A stretch of DNA of 64,000 nt from Rhizobium sp. C4 (lineage in GTDB: Bacteria > Pseudomonadota > Alphaproteobacteria > Rhizobiales > Rhizobiaceae): the NCBI RefSeq assembly GCF_021026315.1, contig NZ_JAJNCX010000002.1, forward strand, positions 62,001-126,000, in the 5' to 3' direction. This document shows positions 37,930 through 45,606 of the stretch, piece after piece (the stretch's first letter is position 1; the number at the start of each line of letters is the position of its first letter). The translations under genes and the position numbers were made by a program. The notes under the pieces were generated by a model, which saw nothing but the letters and a program-made list of their open reading frames with translations, did no database searches and had not been told where the DNA came from.

Positions 37930-38958
37930 ATGAGCACTTACCGCATCGCACTGAATTTCGAAGATGGCGTAACGCGCTTCGTGGATTGCCGCGAGGGTGA
38001 AAAGCTTCTCGACGCGGCTTATCGCAGTCAGATCAATCTTCCCATGGATTGTTCGGACGGCGTTTGCGGAACCTGCAAATGCCGTTCGGAAACCGGAACC
38101 TACGATCTCGGCGACGACTATCTGGAAGATGCGCTGTCGGCGGACGAGGCGGCAGAACGCCTCGTTCTGACCTGTCAGATGCGGCCGACCAGCGACGGCG
38201 TGATCGCGGTGCCGGCCAATTCCTCCGTCTGCAAGACGGCACAGCAGAAGATTGCCACCACGGTCGTCCGGGTGGAGGCGCATAACGACGCCGCAGTCGT
38301 CCTGGAACTCGAGGTGGATGGCGGCGCGACGCCGGCATTTCTGCCGGGCCAGTATGTCAATATCGACGTTCCGGCAAGCGGGGCGACACGCTCCTATTCC
38401 TTCACCACGCCGCCCGAACAAAATCGCCTTGGTTTCCTGATCAAGAAACAGCCGGGCGGTTTGATGAGCAATTGGCTTGCACATGCCAAGCCGGGCGACC
38501 GCCTGTCGCTGACCGGCCCCATGGGCAGTTTCTATCTGCGCGAAGCAGCGCGTCCGCTGCTTTTCCTGGCCGGCGGAACGGGTCTTGCGCCCTTCCTGTC
38601 CATGCTGGACGTACTGGCACAAAAGCAGTCGCAACAGCCGATCCATCTTGTCTATGGCGTCACGCGCGACGAGGACCTCGTGCTGGTCGACGTGCTGGAA
38701 GCTCATGCGGCGCGCCTGCCGGGCTTTGCATTCACAACCGTCGTGGCCGACAAGGCATCCTCTCATCCGCGTAAGGGTTGGGTTACGGAACATATGCCTC
38801 AGGATCTGCTCGGCGCCGGCGAGATCGATGTCTATCTCTGCGGCCCGCCGCCGATGGTGGATGCCGTGCGCACCTGGCTTGCCGACAAAGGCGTCACGCC
38901 GGTGAGCTTCCACTATGAGAAGTTCACGCCGAACCTCGTCTTGAAGGAAAGCGCATGA
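37930..38958 (+). CDS. benC: Benzoate dioxygenase reductase
   Basis: A 342-residue electron-transfer component. An N-terminal plant-type [2Fe-2S] ferredoxin domain (CSDGVCGTCKCR, then LTCQM near 75-80) is followed by an FAD domain (RSYSFTTPPE) and an NAD(H) domain (LFLAGGTGLAPFLSML, YLCGPPPMVDAV). This order is that of BenC/XylZ. GAGGAGGATG lies just before the ATG. It passes electrons from NADH to BenAB. Confidence 0.95.
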   Translation: MSTYRIALNFEDGVTRFVDCREGEKLLDAAYRSQINLPMDCSDGVCGTCKCRSETGTYDLGDDYLEDALSADEAAERLVLTCQMRPTSDGVIAVPANSSVCKTAQQKIATTVVRVEAHNDAAVVLELEVDGGATPAFLPGQYVNIDVPASGATRSYSFTTPPEQNRLGFLIKKQPGGLMSNWLAHAKPGDRLSLTGPMGSFYLREAARPLLFLAGGTGLAPFLSMLDVLAQKQSQQPIHLVYGVTRDEDLVLVDVLEAHAARLPGFAFTTVVADKASSHPRKGWVTEHMPQDLLGAGEIDVYLCGPPPMVDAVRTWLADKGVTPVSFHYEKFTPNLVLKESA

Positions 38959-39743
38959 CCAGCCCTGTGTTCGAAGGTCGGTTCCGGGACAAGGTTCTCG
39001 TCGTCACCGGGGCTGCCCAGGGCATCGGCCTTGCGGTCGCCACCCGGGCGGTTGCGGAAGGGGGCCGTGTCCTCTTCGTGGATCGTGCCGAATTCGTGCA
39101 TGACATCGTGGCCGATCTCGCCACCGAGAAGGCTGCCGCTTTTGTCGCCGATCTTGAGACCTATCAGGGGGCAGAGGCTGTCATGCGTCATGCCGCCGAG
39201 CAGTTCGGCGGCATCGACATCCTGATCAACAATGTCGGCGGCGCGATCCGCATGCGCCCCTATGAAGCCTTCGAGGCGGAGCAGGTCGATGCGGAAATCC
39301 GCCGTTCGCTGATGCCGACGCTCTATTGCTGCCACGCAGTCCTGCCGCATCTCTTCGAGCGCGGCGCGGGAACGATCGTCAACGTCTCGTCCAATGCCAC
39401 GCGCGGCATTCATCGCGTGCCCTATTCGGCTGCCAAGGGCGGCATCAATGGGCTGACGCAGTCGCTCGCCATGGAAGTTGCCGAGCGCAACATCCGGGTT
39501 GTCGCAACGGCACCCGGCGGCACGGAAGCGCCGGCAAGGCGTGTACCGCGCAATGCGGCCGGCGACACTGCCGAGGAGCAGGCCTGGATGCGCGACGTCG
39601 TCGCGCAGGTGAAGCAATCGAGTTTCATGAAACGCTACGGCACGCTGTCGGAACAGGTCGCACCGATCCTGTTTCTGGCATCCGACGAGGCGTCCTACAT
39701 CACCGGGTCCATTCTGCCGGTCGCAGGGGGCGATCTCGGGTAG
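38955..39743 (+). CDS. benD: Benzoate cis-diol dehydrogenase
   Basis: A 262-residue short-chain dehydrogenase: TGAAQGIG nucleotide motif (about 19-26), NNVGG, catalytic Ser in VNVSSNATRG and YSAAKGG active site. In this position it is 1,6-dihydroxycyclohexa-2,4-diene-1-carboxylate dehydrogenase, giving catechol and CO2. The ATG overlaps the benC stop (ATGA). The last residues AGGDLG are typical of the group. Confidence 0.93.
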   Translation: MTSPVFEGRFRDKVLVVTGAAQGIGLAVATRAVAEGGRVLFVDRAEFVHDIVADLATEKAAAFVADLETYQGAEAVMRHAAEQFGGIDILINNVGGAIRMRPYEAFEAEQVDAEIRRSLMPTLYCCHAVLPHLFERGAGTIVNVSSNATRGIHRVPYSAAKGGINGLTQSLAMEVAERNIRVVATAPGGTEAPARRVPRNAAGDTAEEQAWMRDVVAQVKQSSFMKRYGTLSEQVAPILFLASDEASYITGSILPVAGGDLG

Positions 39744-39784
39744 GGACAGACCCGCAATATGCATCACACCTGGGAGGAGGAAAC

Positions 39785-41110
39785 ATGCGTAATATCGATA
39801 TCAATGAAGCCATAGACGGAGGTCCGTTCGGGCGCTTCCAATGGATGATCGTCGCCCTTTGCGGGCTTCTGCTCATCGTCGACGGCTATGACGTCTTCGT
39901 CGCCGGCACCGTGCTGCCGAAGCTCATTGCCGAATGGGGACTGACAAAGCCGCAGGCCGGCGCGCTTCAGGCCTGGGCGCTTTTCGGCATGATGTTCGGG
40001 GCGCTGGTCTTCGGTCCGCTGGCCGACCGGATCGGCCGCAAGAAGGGCATCGCCATCAGCTTCGTCCTCTTTACCTGCGCAACGATCGCCACGGGCTTTG
40101 CCCGCTCGCCGCAGCAGTTTGAAATCTTCCGCTTCATCGCCGGTCTCGGTTGCGGCGGCCTGATGCCGAACGCGGTTGCGCTGATGAACGAATATGCGCC
40201 GAAGAAGCTCCGGGGTACGATGGTGGCCATCATGTTCTCCGGCTATTCGGTCGGTGGAATGGTGGCGGCCGGTCTCGGCATCGCGATCATCCCGGCCTTT
40301 GGCTGGCAGTGGATGTTTCTGGTGGCAGCGCTTCCGCTTGCCATGCTGCCGCTGATCCTCTGGAATCTGCCGGAATCGCCCGGTTTTCTCATCCGTCAGG
40401 ACCGGCAGGCCGAAGCCCGCGTGATCTATGGAAAACTGTTCCCGAATGAACATCTGGCCGATGGCGACAGGCTTGTCTTCAGCGAGGCAAAGGGTGCGTC
40501 TGCTTCCGTGATGGAACTGTTCCGCCAGAAACGCGCGGTGCCCACCGTGCTGCTCTGGGTCGCCTTCTTCTGCTGCCTCCTGCTGGTCTATCTGCTGTCG
40601 TCCTGGCTGCCCAAGGTGCTTCAGGAAGCGGGCTATGCCGAAAAGGCGAGCTTGCTCAGCCTGTTCTCGCTGAATTTCGGCGGCATGGCGGGCGCGATTG
40701 TAGGCGGCTTCCTGGGAGACCGTTTCGGTCTGCCCAGGGTCGTGTTCTGCTTCTTTGCAGCGGCGGCCGTTTCCATCGGCCTGATCGGCAGCGGCCTGCC
40801 CGCAGGTCTGCTCTTCGTCAGCGTCTTCGTGGCCGGTGCCACGACAATCGGCACGCAGATCCTGCTCTATGCGAGCGTCGCCCAGCTCTACACGCTCTCC
40901 ATCCGCTCGACCGGGCTTGGCTGGGCATCCGGGGTTGGACGTATCGGCGCGATCGTGGGTCCGACACTGGGCGGCTATCTGCTTGCGCAGGAATTGCCCC
41001 TGCAGCAGAACTTCCTGCTGTTTTCCGTGCCGGCCGTCGCTTCCGCTCTGGCAATGCTGGTCTATGCGGCGCTGAGCCTTCGGCCCGAACGTGAACTGGC
41101 AACGGCCTGA
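39785..41110 (+). CDS. benK: MFS aromatic acid transporter, BenK-like
   Basis: A 441-residue aromatic acid:H+ symporter (AAHS family) with 12 predicted helices. The helix-1 motif DGYDVFVAGTVLPKL has the Asp pair typical of PcaK/BenK. Loop 2-3 is GPLADRIGRKKG, and its second-half copy is GGFLGDRFGLPR. GGAGGAGGAAAC precedes the ATG at 39785. Last gene of the cat-ben unit before a strong terminator; its likely cargo is benzoate. Confidence 0.9.
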   Translation: MRNIDINEAIDGGPFGRFQWMIVALCGLLLIVDGYDVFVAGTVLPKLIAEWGLTKPQAGALQAWALFGMMFGALVFGPLADRIGRKKGIAISFVLFTCATIATGFARSPQQFEIFRFIAGLGCGGLMPNAVALMNEYAPKKLRGTMVAIMFSGYSVGGMVAAGLGIAIIPAFGWQWMFLVAALPLAMLPLILWNLPESPGFLIRQDRQAEARVIYGKLFPNEHLADGDRLVFSEAKGASASVMELFRQKRAVPTVLLWVAFFCCLLLVYLLSSWLPKVLQEAGYAEKASLLSLFSLNFGGMAGAIVGGFLGDRFGLPRVVFCFFAAAAVSIGLIGSGLPAGLLFVSVFVAGATTIGTQILLYASVAQLYTLSIRSTGLGWASGVGRIGAIVGPTLGGYLLAQELPLQQNFLLFSVPAVASALAMLVYAALSLRPERELATA

Positions 41111-41133
41111 GGCTCACGCACGCGCAACACTCT

Positions 41134-41158
41134 GAGGCCCGCTCTGCGGGCCTCTTTT
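41134..41158 (+). terminator. Intrinsic terminator of the cat-ben operon
   Basis: GAGGCCCGC-TCT-GCGGGCCTC-TTTT: perfect 9-bp GC stem, three-base loop and T-run, 24 bases after the benK stop and between convergent genes. Confidence 0.92.
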
Positions 41159-41186
41159 CCGGCTCACCATTGCCGGGCTTTCGCAA

Positions 41187-42125
41187 TCACGCCTCGCCGG
41201 TATCCAGACGGAGGTTGGACAGCTGAAGCCAGGGTGGATTGTCGGCATACATTTCCCGAATGAGCTGCTTGATCGTGTCCATCCTGCTTTTGGCGTCGCT
41301 GCGCCGGTAACTCATGATGATCGGTGAGGTGGCTTTCTCATCGGCGATGATCCGGTAGACCACGTCGTCCGGGCGCTGGCGCTGCGAGGCCACCGGGATG
41401 ATGCAGATGCCGGCGCCGGCAGCGACCATGCCAAGCGCCGTCTGAATTTCACGCACTTCCTCGACGCGGCGAAGGGGCACGCGGTTTTCCTCGAAGAGGT
41501 TCAGTACTTCATCGGCAAAACTCGGCCGCGGCATGCCGGGATAGACGATCAGGCTTTCCCCCTCCAGATCCCGAAGCGCAAGCGGCTCCTTGTCTCCGGC
41601 CTTGGCATGCGATGGCGGCAGGGCGACGGCAAGCCGCTCCTCACGAAGCGTGATGCGCTCCACCTCCTTGTCATTGAAGCGCACCCGGCCAAAGCCGAGA
41701 TCGATATGGCGCTCCTTCAGCGCCGCAACCTGTTCCGTCGACATCATTTCCCGGATTTCGATGTCGAGATCGGGCCAATGCTGGCGCATTCGCCGCACAA
41801 GATCGGGAATGCCACCATAAAGTGTAGACCCGACGCAGCCGATCACAAAACGCTCGCGCTGGCTCTTGCCGATCCTCTGCGTTTGATCGCGCACATGGTC
41901 CAGCCGCCGCAGGATCTGCGAGGCTTGGTCGAAGAAGAAGCGCCCTGCCTGCGTCAGGGTCAGTGGCCGGTTCGTGCGATCGATGAGGCTGACGCCCAGC
42001 TCCTCCTCCAGCTGCTGGATCTGCCGGCTGAGCGGTGGCTGCGCGATATGCAGGATTTCGGCAGCGCGCGAGAAATTGCGTTCCGTGGCGACCGCGACGA
42101 AATACCGGAGTTGGCGAACTTCCAT
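41187..42125 (-). CDS. benM: LysR-family regulator, BenM/CatM type
   Basis: A 312-residue LysR protein. The N-terminus MEVRQLRYFVAVATERNFSRAAEILHIAQPPLSRQIQQLEEELG closely follows CatM/BenM, as do GFGRVRFNDKEVER and REIQTALGMVAAGAGICIIP in the effector domain. In Acinetobacter these bind ATAC-N7-GTAT with muconate and benzoate as co-inducers; exactly that site stands before catB. It lies at the distal, convergent end of the operon it is predicted to control, separated from it by a terminator. CatR is the alternative name. Confidence 0.88.
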   Translation of the reverse strand: MEVRQLRYFVAVATERNFSRAAEILHIAQPPLSRQIQQLEEELGVSLIDRTNRPLTLTQAGRFFFDQASQILRRLDHVRDQTQRIGKSQRERFVIGCVGSTLYGGIPDLVRRMRQHWPDLDIEIREMMSTEQVAALKERHIDLGFGRVRFNDKEVERITLREERLAVALPPSHAKAGDKEPLALRDLEGESLIVYPGMPRPSFADEVLNLFEENRVPLRRVEEVREIQTALGMVAAGAGICIIPVASQRQRPDDVVYRIIADEKATSPIIMSYRRSDAKSRMDTIKQLIREMYADNPPWLQLSNLRLDTGEA

Positions 42126-42182
42126 ACGAGATGCCCTTGCTTCATTCCCCGGAACGACAGTCTTGTTTCCCGAGCCCTGCGG

Positions 42183-42370
42183 TGTTGATTTTCACTGAGA
42201 GCTGCCCCGGCGTTTCCACCGAGAATTGACCCGCCTTCAAATATCCTTCGTATTGATCGTCGCGGTCAAGTTCCTGCGTTTCTCCTTTGCTCGCTTCGGC
42301 TCACAAGCCGAGCTGTTCTCCAAGCGGAAGCTGCCGCTTCCGGCTTCCAGCAGGTGACAGTGGCGGGTTA
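42183..42370 (-). mobile_element. Remnant of an IS21-family element (istB 3' end and terminal repeats)
   Basis: From 42183 two copies of a terminal motif stand in tandem (TTTTCACTGAGAGCTGCCCC and TTTCCACCGAGAATTGACCC), like the multiple terminal repeats of IS21 elements. Next to them on the minus strand is the end of an IstB-like frame, LTRHCHLLEAGSGSFRLENS, ending at 42237. Only about 45 codons remain, cut off where the IS630 element begins. No istA or rest of istB is on the other side, so most of the element is lost. Confidence 0.7.
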
Positions 42371-42461
42371 GAACGTTTCCCCGTTTTTCTGAATCGGGTT
42401 GGATTCCCAAATCAGCTTTGTTCTGGGTCATTGATGCTGGCTGGATGGAGGCCAGCATCAC

Positions 42462-42821
42462 ATGACCGCACCGATCTCAAACGATCTTCGTGAGCGTGTT
42501 GTCGCCGCCGTGTCTGGCGGCGAGAGCATTCGGGCCGTGGCGGCGCGGTTCGGAGTGGCCGCGTCCTCAGTGGTGAAGTGGTCGCAGCGCCATCGCGCGA
42601 CCGGATCGGTTCGCCCGGCCAAGATGGGTGGTTATCGAAAGCGCATCCTTGAGCCGCATCGCGACTTCATTGCCGAGCGGCTCGCTCAAAATCCACATCT
42701 GACGCTGCATGGACTGAAGGCGGAACTGGCTGCACGCGGCATTACCGTCTCCCATAATACGATTTGGGAATTCCTCCGCAGCCAAGGGCTACGCTTCAAA
42801 AAAAACACTGTTTGCCCTTGA
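42462..42821 (+). CDS. IS630-family transposase, N-terminal frame
   Basis: 119 residues. The helix-turn-helix DNA-binding part covers [20 protein letters not shown] and [19 protein letters not shown]. The frame runs into a stop just after a run of eight A (42798-42805), after which the catalytic part continues in the +1 frame. This is either a slippage/frameshift device or a one-base insertion. Confidence 0.88.
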   Translation: MTAPISNDLRERVVAAVSGGESIRAVAARFGVAASSVVKWSQRHRATGSVRPAKMGGYRKRILEPHRDFIAERLAQNPHLTLHGLKAELAARGITVSHNTIWEFLRSQGLRFKKNTVCP

Positions 42822-43410
42822 GCAGGCTCGTGCCGACGTCGCCCGCAGAAGACAGCGATGGAAGGCCCTGCAGCAGCACCTCGATCCCGACCGACTGGTC
42901 TTCATTGATGAGACCTGGATCAAGACCAACATGACACCGATCAGAGGCTGGGGGCCAAAAGGCATGCGTCTGCGGGCGTTTGCGCCGCACGGTCACTGGC
43001 GCACACTGACATTCCTCGGTGCCTTGAGAAACGACCGGCTGACAGCACCTTGCGTCTTTGACGGACCGATCAACAGTCAGTGCTTCCGCGCCTATGTCGA
43101 ACAGCAGCTGGTGCCCGTCCTCAAGCCCGGCGACATCGTCATCATGGACAACCTCGGCAGCCACAAGGCGGCTGCCATCAGAAGCGCCATCAAAGCTGCA
43201 GGCGCACGCCTCTGGTTCACGCCGCCCTATTCGCCCGACCTCAATCCCATCGAACAGGCCTTCTCGAAGATTAAGCACTGGATGCGTCATGCGCAGAAAC
43301 GCACCATTGAAGATACCTGGCGACAAATCGGCGCGCTCGTTCAAACAATCCAACCAGACGAATGCGCCAACTCTCTCCAAAACGCAGGATATGTTTCTGT
43401 TAAAAGGTGA
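42799..43410 (+). CDS. IS630-family transposase, catalytic frame
   Basis: About 200 residues with no independent start near its beginning, continuing from the poly-A run. It carries the DDE catalytic triad: Asp in [11 protein letters not shown], Asp in [12 protein letters not shown] and Glu in [15 protein letters not shown]. With seven instead of eight A residues the two frames would be one protein. Expression probably needs +1 (or -2) slippage at the A-run. Confidence 0.85.
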   Translation, partial: KKTLFALEQARADVARRRQRWKALQQHLDPDRLVFIDETWIKTNMTPIRGWGPKGMRLRAFAPHGHWRTLTFLGALRNDRLTAPCVFDGPINSQCFRAYVEQQLVPVLKPGDIVIMDNLGSHKAAAIRSAIKAAGARLWFTPPYSPDLNPIEQAFSKIKHWMRHAQKRTIEDTWRQIGALVQTIQPDECANSLQNAGYVSVKR

Positions 43411-43487
43411 AACGCACTAGGAATGTGGAAGAGATTGGCGACCTTGGCATGGATGGGAGCCGGCCTCAGCCCCGGTTGCAGTTCTAC

Positions 43488-44813
43488 TCAGAACTCCGCC
43501 ACCTTGCCCCAGGCCGAGGCCGCGAAGCGGGACGGGTGGTAAGGCTTCGGATCAACGATCGGCTCCGCCCCCGTCACGATATCGGCGATGAGATGACCGG
43601 CGCCGGGGCCGATGCCGAAGCCGTGGCCGGAGAAGCCGGCGGCGAGGATGAAGCCCGGCAGGCTCTCGACTTCGCCGATCCCCGGCACGCCGTCCGGCGT
43701 GGAATCTATATAACCGGCCCAGCTTGCGGCGATCTTCGTCTTCTTCAGTTCAGGAAGCAGTTCCAGCGCGCGCTGATGCGTGAGGCGGATCGTCGCCTGA
43801 TCCGGCGCGGGGTCGAGAATGCGCATCGCTTCCATCGGCGTCGGCCGGTCGAGCCGCCAGCGGGCCAGCGTCTCGTGGCCGCTTCTGAACCCTTCGAGCC
43901 CGCCGGGGGCAAGGCTCTTCCAGCGCTTGAGGAACATCGGCAGGAATTGCGGCGAGAAGCGGAGTTGCTGCGGCGTCACGTCGACGCGCCCGCGTCCGCT
44001 GATTGCCAGCGTATGCCCGCCATCGCCGCGCGCCGTGATGGAAATCTCGGCCGTGTGCAGGGCGGCCGGAATGCCTTCTGCCCCGCCCGAAACGGACAGG
44101 ATGGAGGAGCGGATCGAGGCCTGCGGGAAGCGGATGCCCAATTGCCGGCAGAAGGATGAGGCCCAGGCCCCGCCGGCAAGGATGGCCGTCTTGGTCAGGA
44201 TCGTGCCGCGTTCGGTGACGACGGCACTCAAGCGACCGCCTTCCGTCTCGATGCCGCGCGCCGCGCAATTCTGGATGACGGCACGGCCGAGCTTGACGAT
44301 GGCGCGGGCCACGGCGGGCGCGGCACTGGCCGGATCGGCAATGCCATCGGTCGGCGAGAAGACGCCGCCCTTCCAGGAGCGACCCGTGGCGCGACCCTTT
44401 TCAGCGGCTTCCGATGCGGAGAGCATATGCGTGGTCACGCCGACGGTCCTGGCGAAATCGCGCCAGCGCGCCCAGCCGGCAATCTCGGCTTCGTTGTTGC
44501 TGAGATACAGGAGGCCGCATCGGCGGAAGCCGGTATTCTCGCCGGTCTCCGTGGCGAAGCGCTCCCAGAGATCGAGGCTCTTGGTCGAGATCGGCAGTTC
44601 GCGTGCATCGCGGTTCTGCTGGCGGCACCAGCCCCAGTTCCGGCTCGACTGTTCCGCGCCGATGCGGCCCTTCTCGATCAGCACGGTCTTGAGGCCGCGC
44701 TGCGTGAGATAATAGGCCGTGAAGACGCCGATGATCCCGCCGCCGATCACGACGGCATCGGCAGTCTTCGGCAGGTCGGACGGGGTGTCGATCAGGGCAA
44801 GCGGCGCGGGCAT
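43488..44813 (-). CDS. FAD-dependent amino-acid/amine oxidoreductase (DAO family)
   Basis: A 441-residue flavoprotein of the D-amino-acid oxidase/glycine oxidase fold. The FAD motif VVIGGGIIGVFTAYYLTQRG lies at about 21-40, RIGAEQSSRNWGWCRQQNRD is a cofactor-site segment, and the C-terminal FAD region is PGFILAAGFSGHGFGIGPGAG. DadA-like or opine/sarcosine oxidase-like activity is plausible. It stands divergent from the Lrp regulator (45038), with two candidate Lrp motifs between, so it probably belongs to the Lrp-controlled locus. Confidence 0.87.
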   Translation of the reverse strand: MPAPLALIDTPSDLPKTADAVVIGGGIIGVFTAYYLTQRGLKTVLIEKGRIGAEQSSRNWGWCRQQNRDARELPISTKSLDLWERFATETGENTGFRRCGLLYLSNNEAEIAGWARWRDFARTVGVTTHMLSASEAAEKGRATGRSWKGGVFSPTDGIADPASAAPAVARAIVKLGRAVIQNCAARGIETEGGRLSAVVTERGTILTKTAILAGGAWASSFCRQLGIRFPQASIRSSILSVSGGAEGIPAALHTAEISITARGDGGHTLAISGRGRVDVTPQQLRFSPQFLPMFLKRWKSLAPGGLEGFRSGHETLARWRLDRPTPMEAMRILDPAPDQATIRLTHQRALELLPELKKTKIAASWAGYIDSTPDGVPGIGEVESLPGFILAAGFSGHGFGIGPGAGHLIADIVTGAEPIVDPKPYHPSRFAASAWGKVAEF

Positions 44814-44884
44814 GGCAATCTCCAGTTCTTACCCCCACACTAGGCGCTCACCGCGCGCATGCGAAGCCGCAGTTTCTGTCGTGA

Positions 44885-45012
44885 CGGCAGAAAATTGCGA
44901 GGCCCGCCCGCCCATCGCAATCTTCTGCGCCATTTCCGATTTCCCGGCTTGGTGGACAACGGATCAGTCTATGCTAACGTTGTTTGGGACAGGCGGCAGA
45001 ATTTTATGCTGC
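44885..45012. promoter_or_regulatory. Candidate Lrp-binding motifs in the DAO/Lrp divergent region
   Basis: CGGCAGAAAATTGCGAG (44885-44901) and GCAGAATTTTATGCTGC (44996-45012) are similar AT-cored sites in the 224-base divergent region. The second is a near-perfect palindrome (GCAGNAT-TTT-ATNCTGC). The reverse complement of the second shares GCAGCATAAAATT with the site at 50999-51013. Confidence 0.55.
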
Positions 45013-45037
45013 AAGAGAATGGGGACACGGCAAGCCG

Positions 45038-45517
45038 ATGATGAAACTCGACCGGACGGACATCAAGATCCTCTACGAACTGCAAAAGAACGGCCGCATC
45101 ACCAATGTGGAATTGGCCGACCTCGTGCATCTGTCGCCGAGCCCCTGTCTCATGCGTGTGAAGCGTCTGCAGGCGGAAGGCTATATCGAGGGCTATTCCG
45201 CGCAGATCAATCTCGGCAAGCTCGGCCAGACGCTGACCGTCTTTACAGAGATCACGCTGAAGAACCACCGTCAGGTCGATTTCGCCCGCTTTCTTGCCGT
45301 GGTCGACAAGATCGACCAGGTGATCGAATGCCATCTGGTCTCGGGCGGCTACGACTATCTCTTGAAATTCGTCACCGCCGGCATCGGCGAATACCAGACG
45401 ATCATGGAGCGGCTGACCGACATGGATATCGGCATCGACAAATATTTCAGCTTCGTCGTGCTGAAATCGCCGATCGTCAAATCGCACCTGCCGCTGACGA
45501 GCCTGTTTCCGGTGTGA
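45038..45517 (+). CDS. Lrp/AsnC-family transcriptional regulator
   Basis: A 159-residue regulator. The N-terminal HTH (about 3-50) is KLDRTDIKILYELQKNGRIT followed by NVELADLVHLSPSPCLMRVK. The C-terminal RAM/AsnC effector domain (about 65-150) has VTAGIGEYQTIMERLT and the end VKSHLPLTSLFPV. The start is ATG 45038 or 45041. Such regulators commonly sense the amino acid degraded by neighbouring genes. It is flanked by a divergent FAD oxidase gene and a convergent peptide-type ABC operon. Confidence 0.93.
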   Translation: MMKLDRTDIKILYELQKNGRITNVELADLVHLSPSPCLMRVKRLQAEGYIEGYSAQINLGKLGQTLTVFTEITLKNHRQVDFARFLAVVDKIDQVIECHLVSGGYDYLLKFVTAGIGEYQTIMERLTDMDIGIDKYFSFVVLKSPIVKSHLPLTSLFPV

Positions 45518-45558
45518 GGTGCAGGTTGGTGGGCTAGAACCCCTCATCCGGCCCTTCG

Positions 45559-45606
45559 GGCCTCCTCTTCCTCTTCTCCCCAAGGGGAGAAGAGGAAGAG
45601 GAGGCC
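45559..45606. repeat. 48-bp perfect palindrome (REP-like, bidirectional terminator candidate)
   Basis: Two perfect 23-base arms (45559-45581 and 45584-45606) surround AA. The inner part is TTCTCCCC-AA-GGGGAGAA, with an outer GGCCTCCTC/GAGGAGGCC. It fills most of the 89-base gap between the convergent Lrp and ABC ATPase genes. The neighbouring CTCATCCGGCCCTTCGGG is a common rhizobial repeat wording. It may stop transcription from both sides. Confidence 0.8.

Larger units (their letters stand above)
42371..43417 (+). mobile_element. IS630-family insertion sequence (about 1.05 kb)
   Basis: The element is bordered by TA on both sides (42369-42370 and 43418-43419), as expected from TA target duplication. 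The ends are related inverted repeats: GAACGTTTCCCC on the left, and GTGCGTTTCACC read inward from the right. It carries two transposase frames. The left TA lies inside the LTRH codons of the IS21 istB remnant. Confidence 0.85.

Noticed and set aside
42371-43417. Considering the IS-bounded segment as a composite transposon carrying the ben or amine genes
   Set aside because: Only one IS630 copy and one IS21 remnant are visible. No matching second copy or flanking direct repeats bracket either gene cluster in the window.
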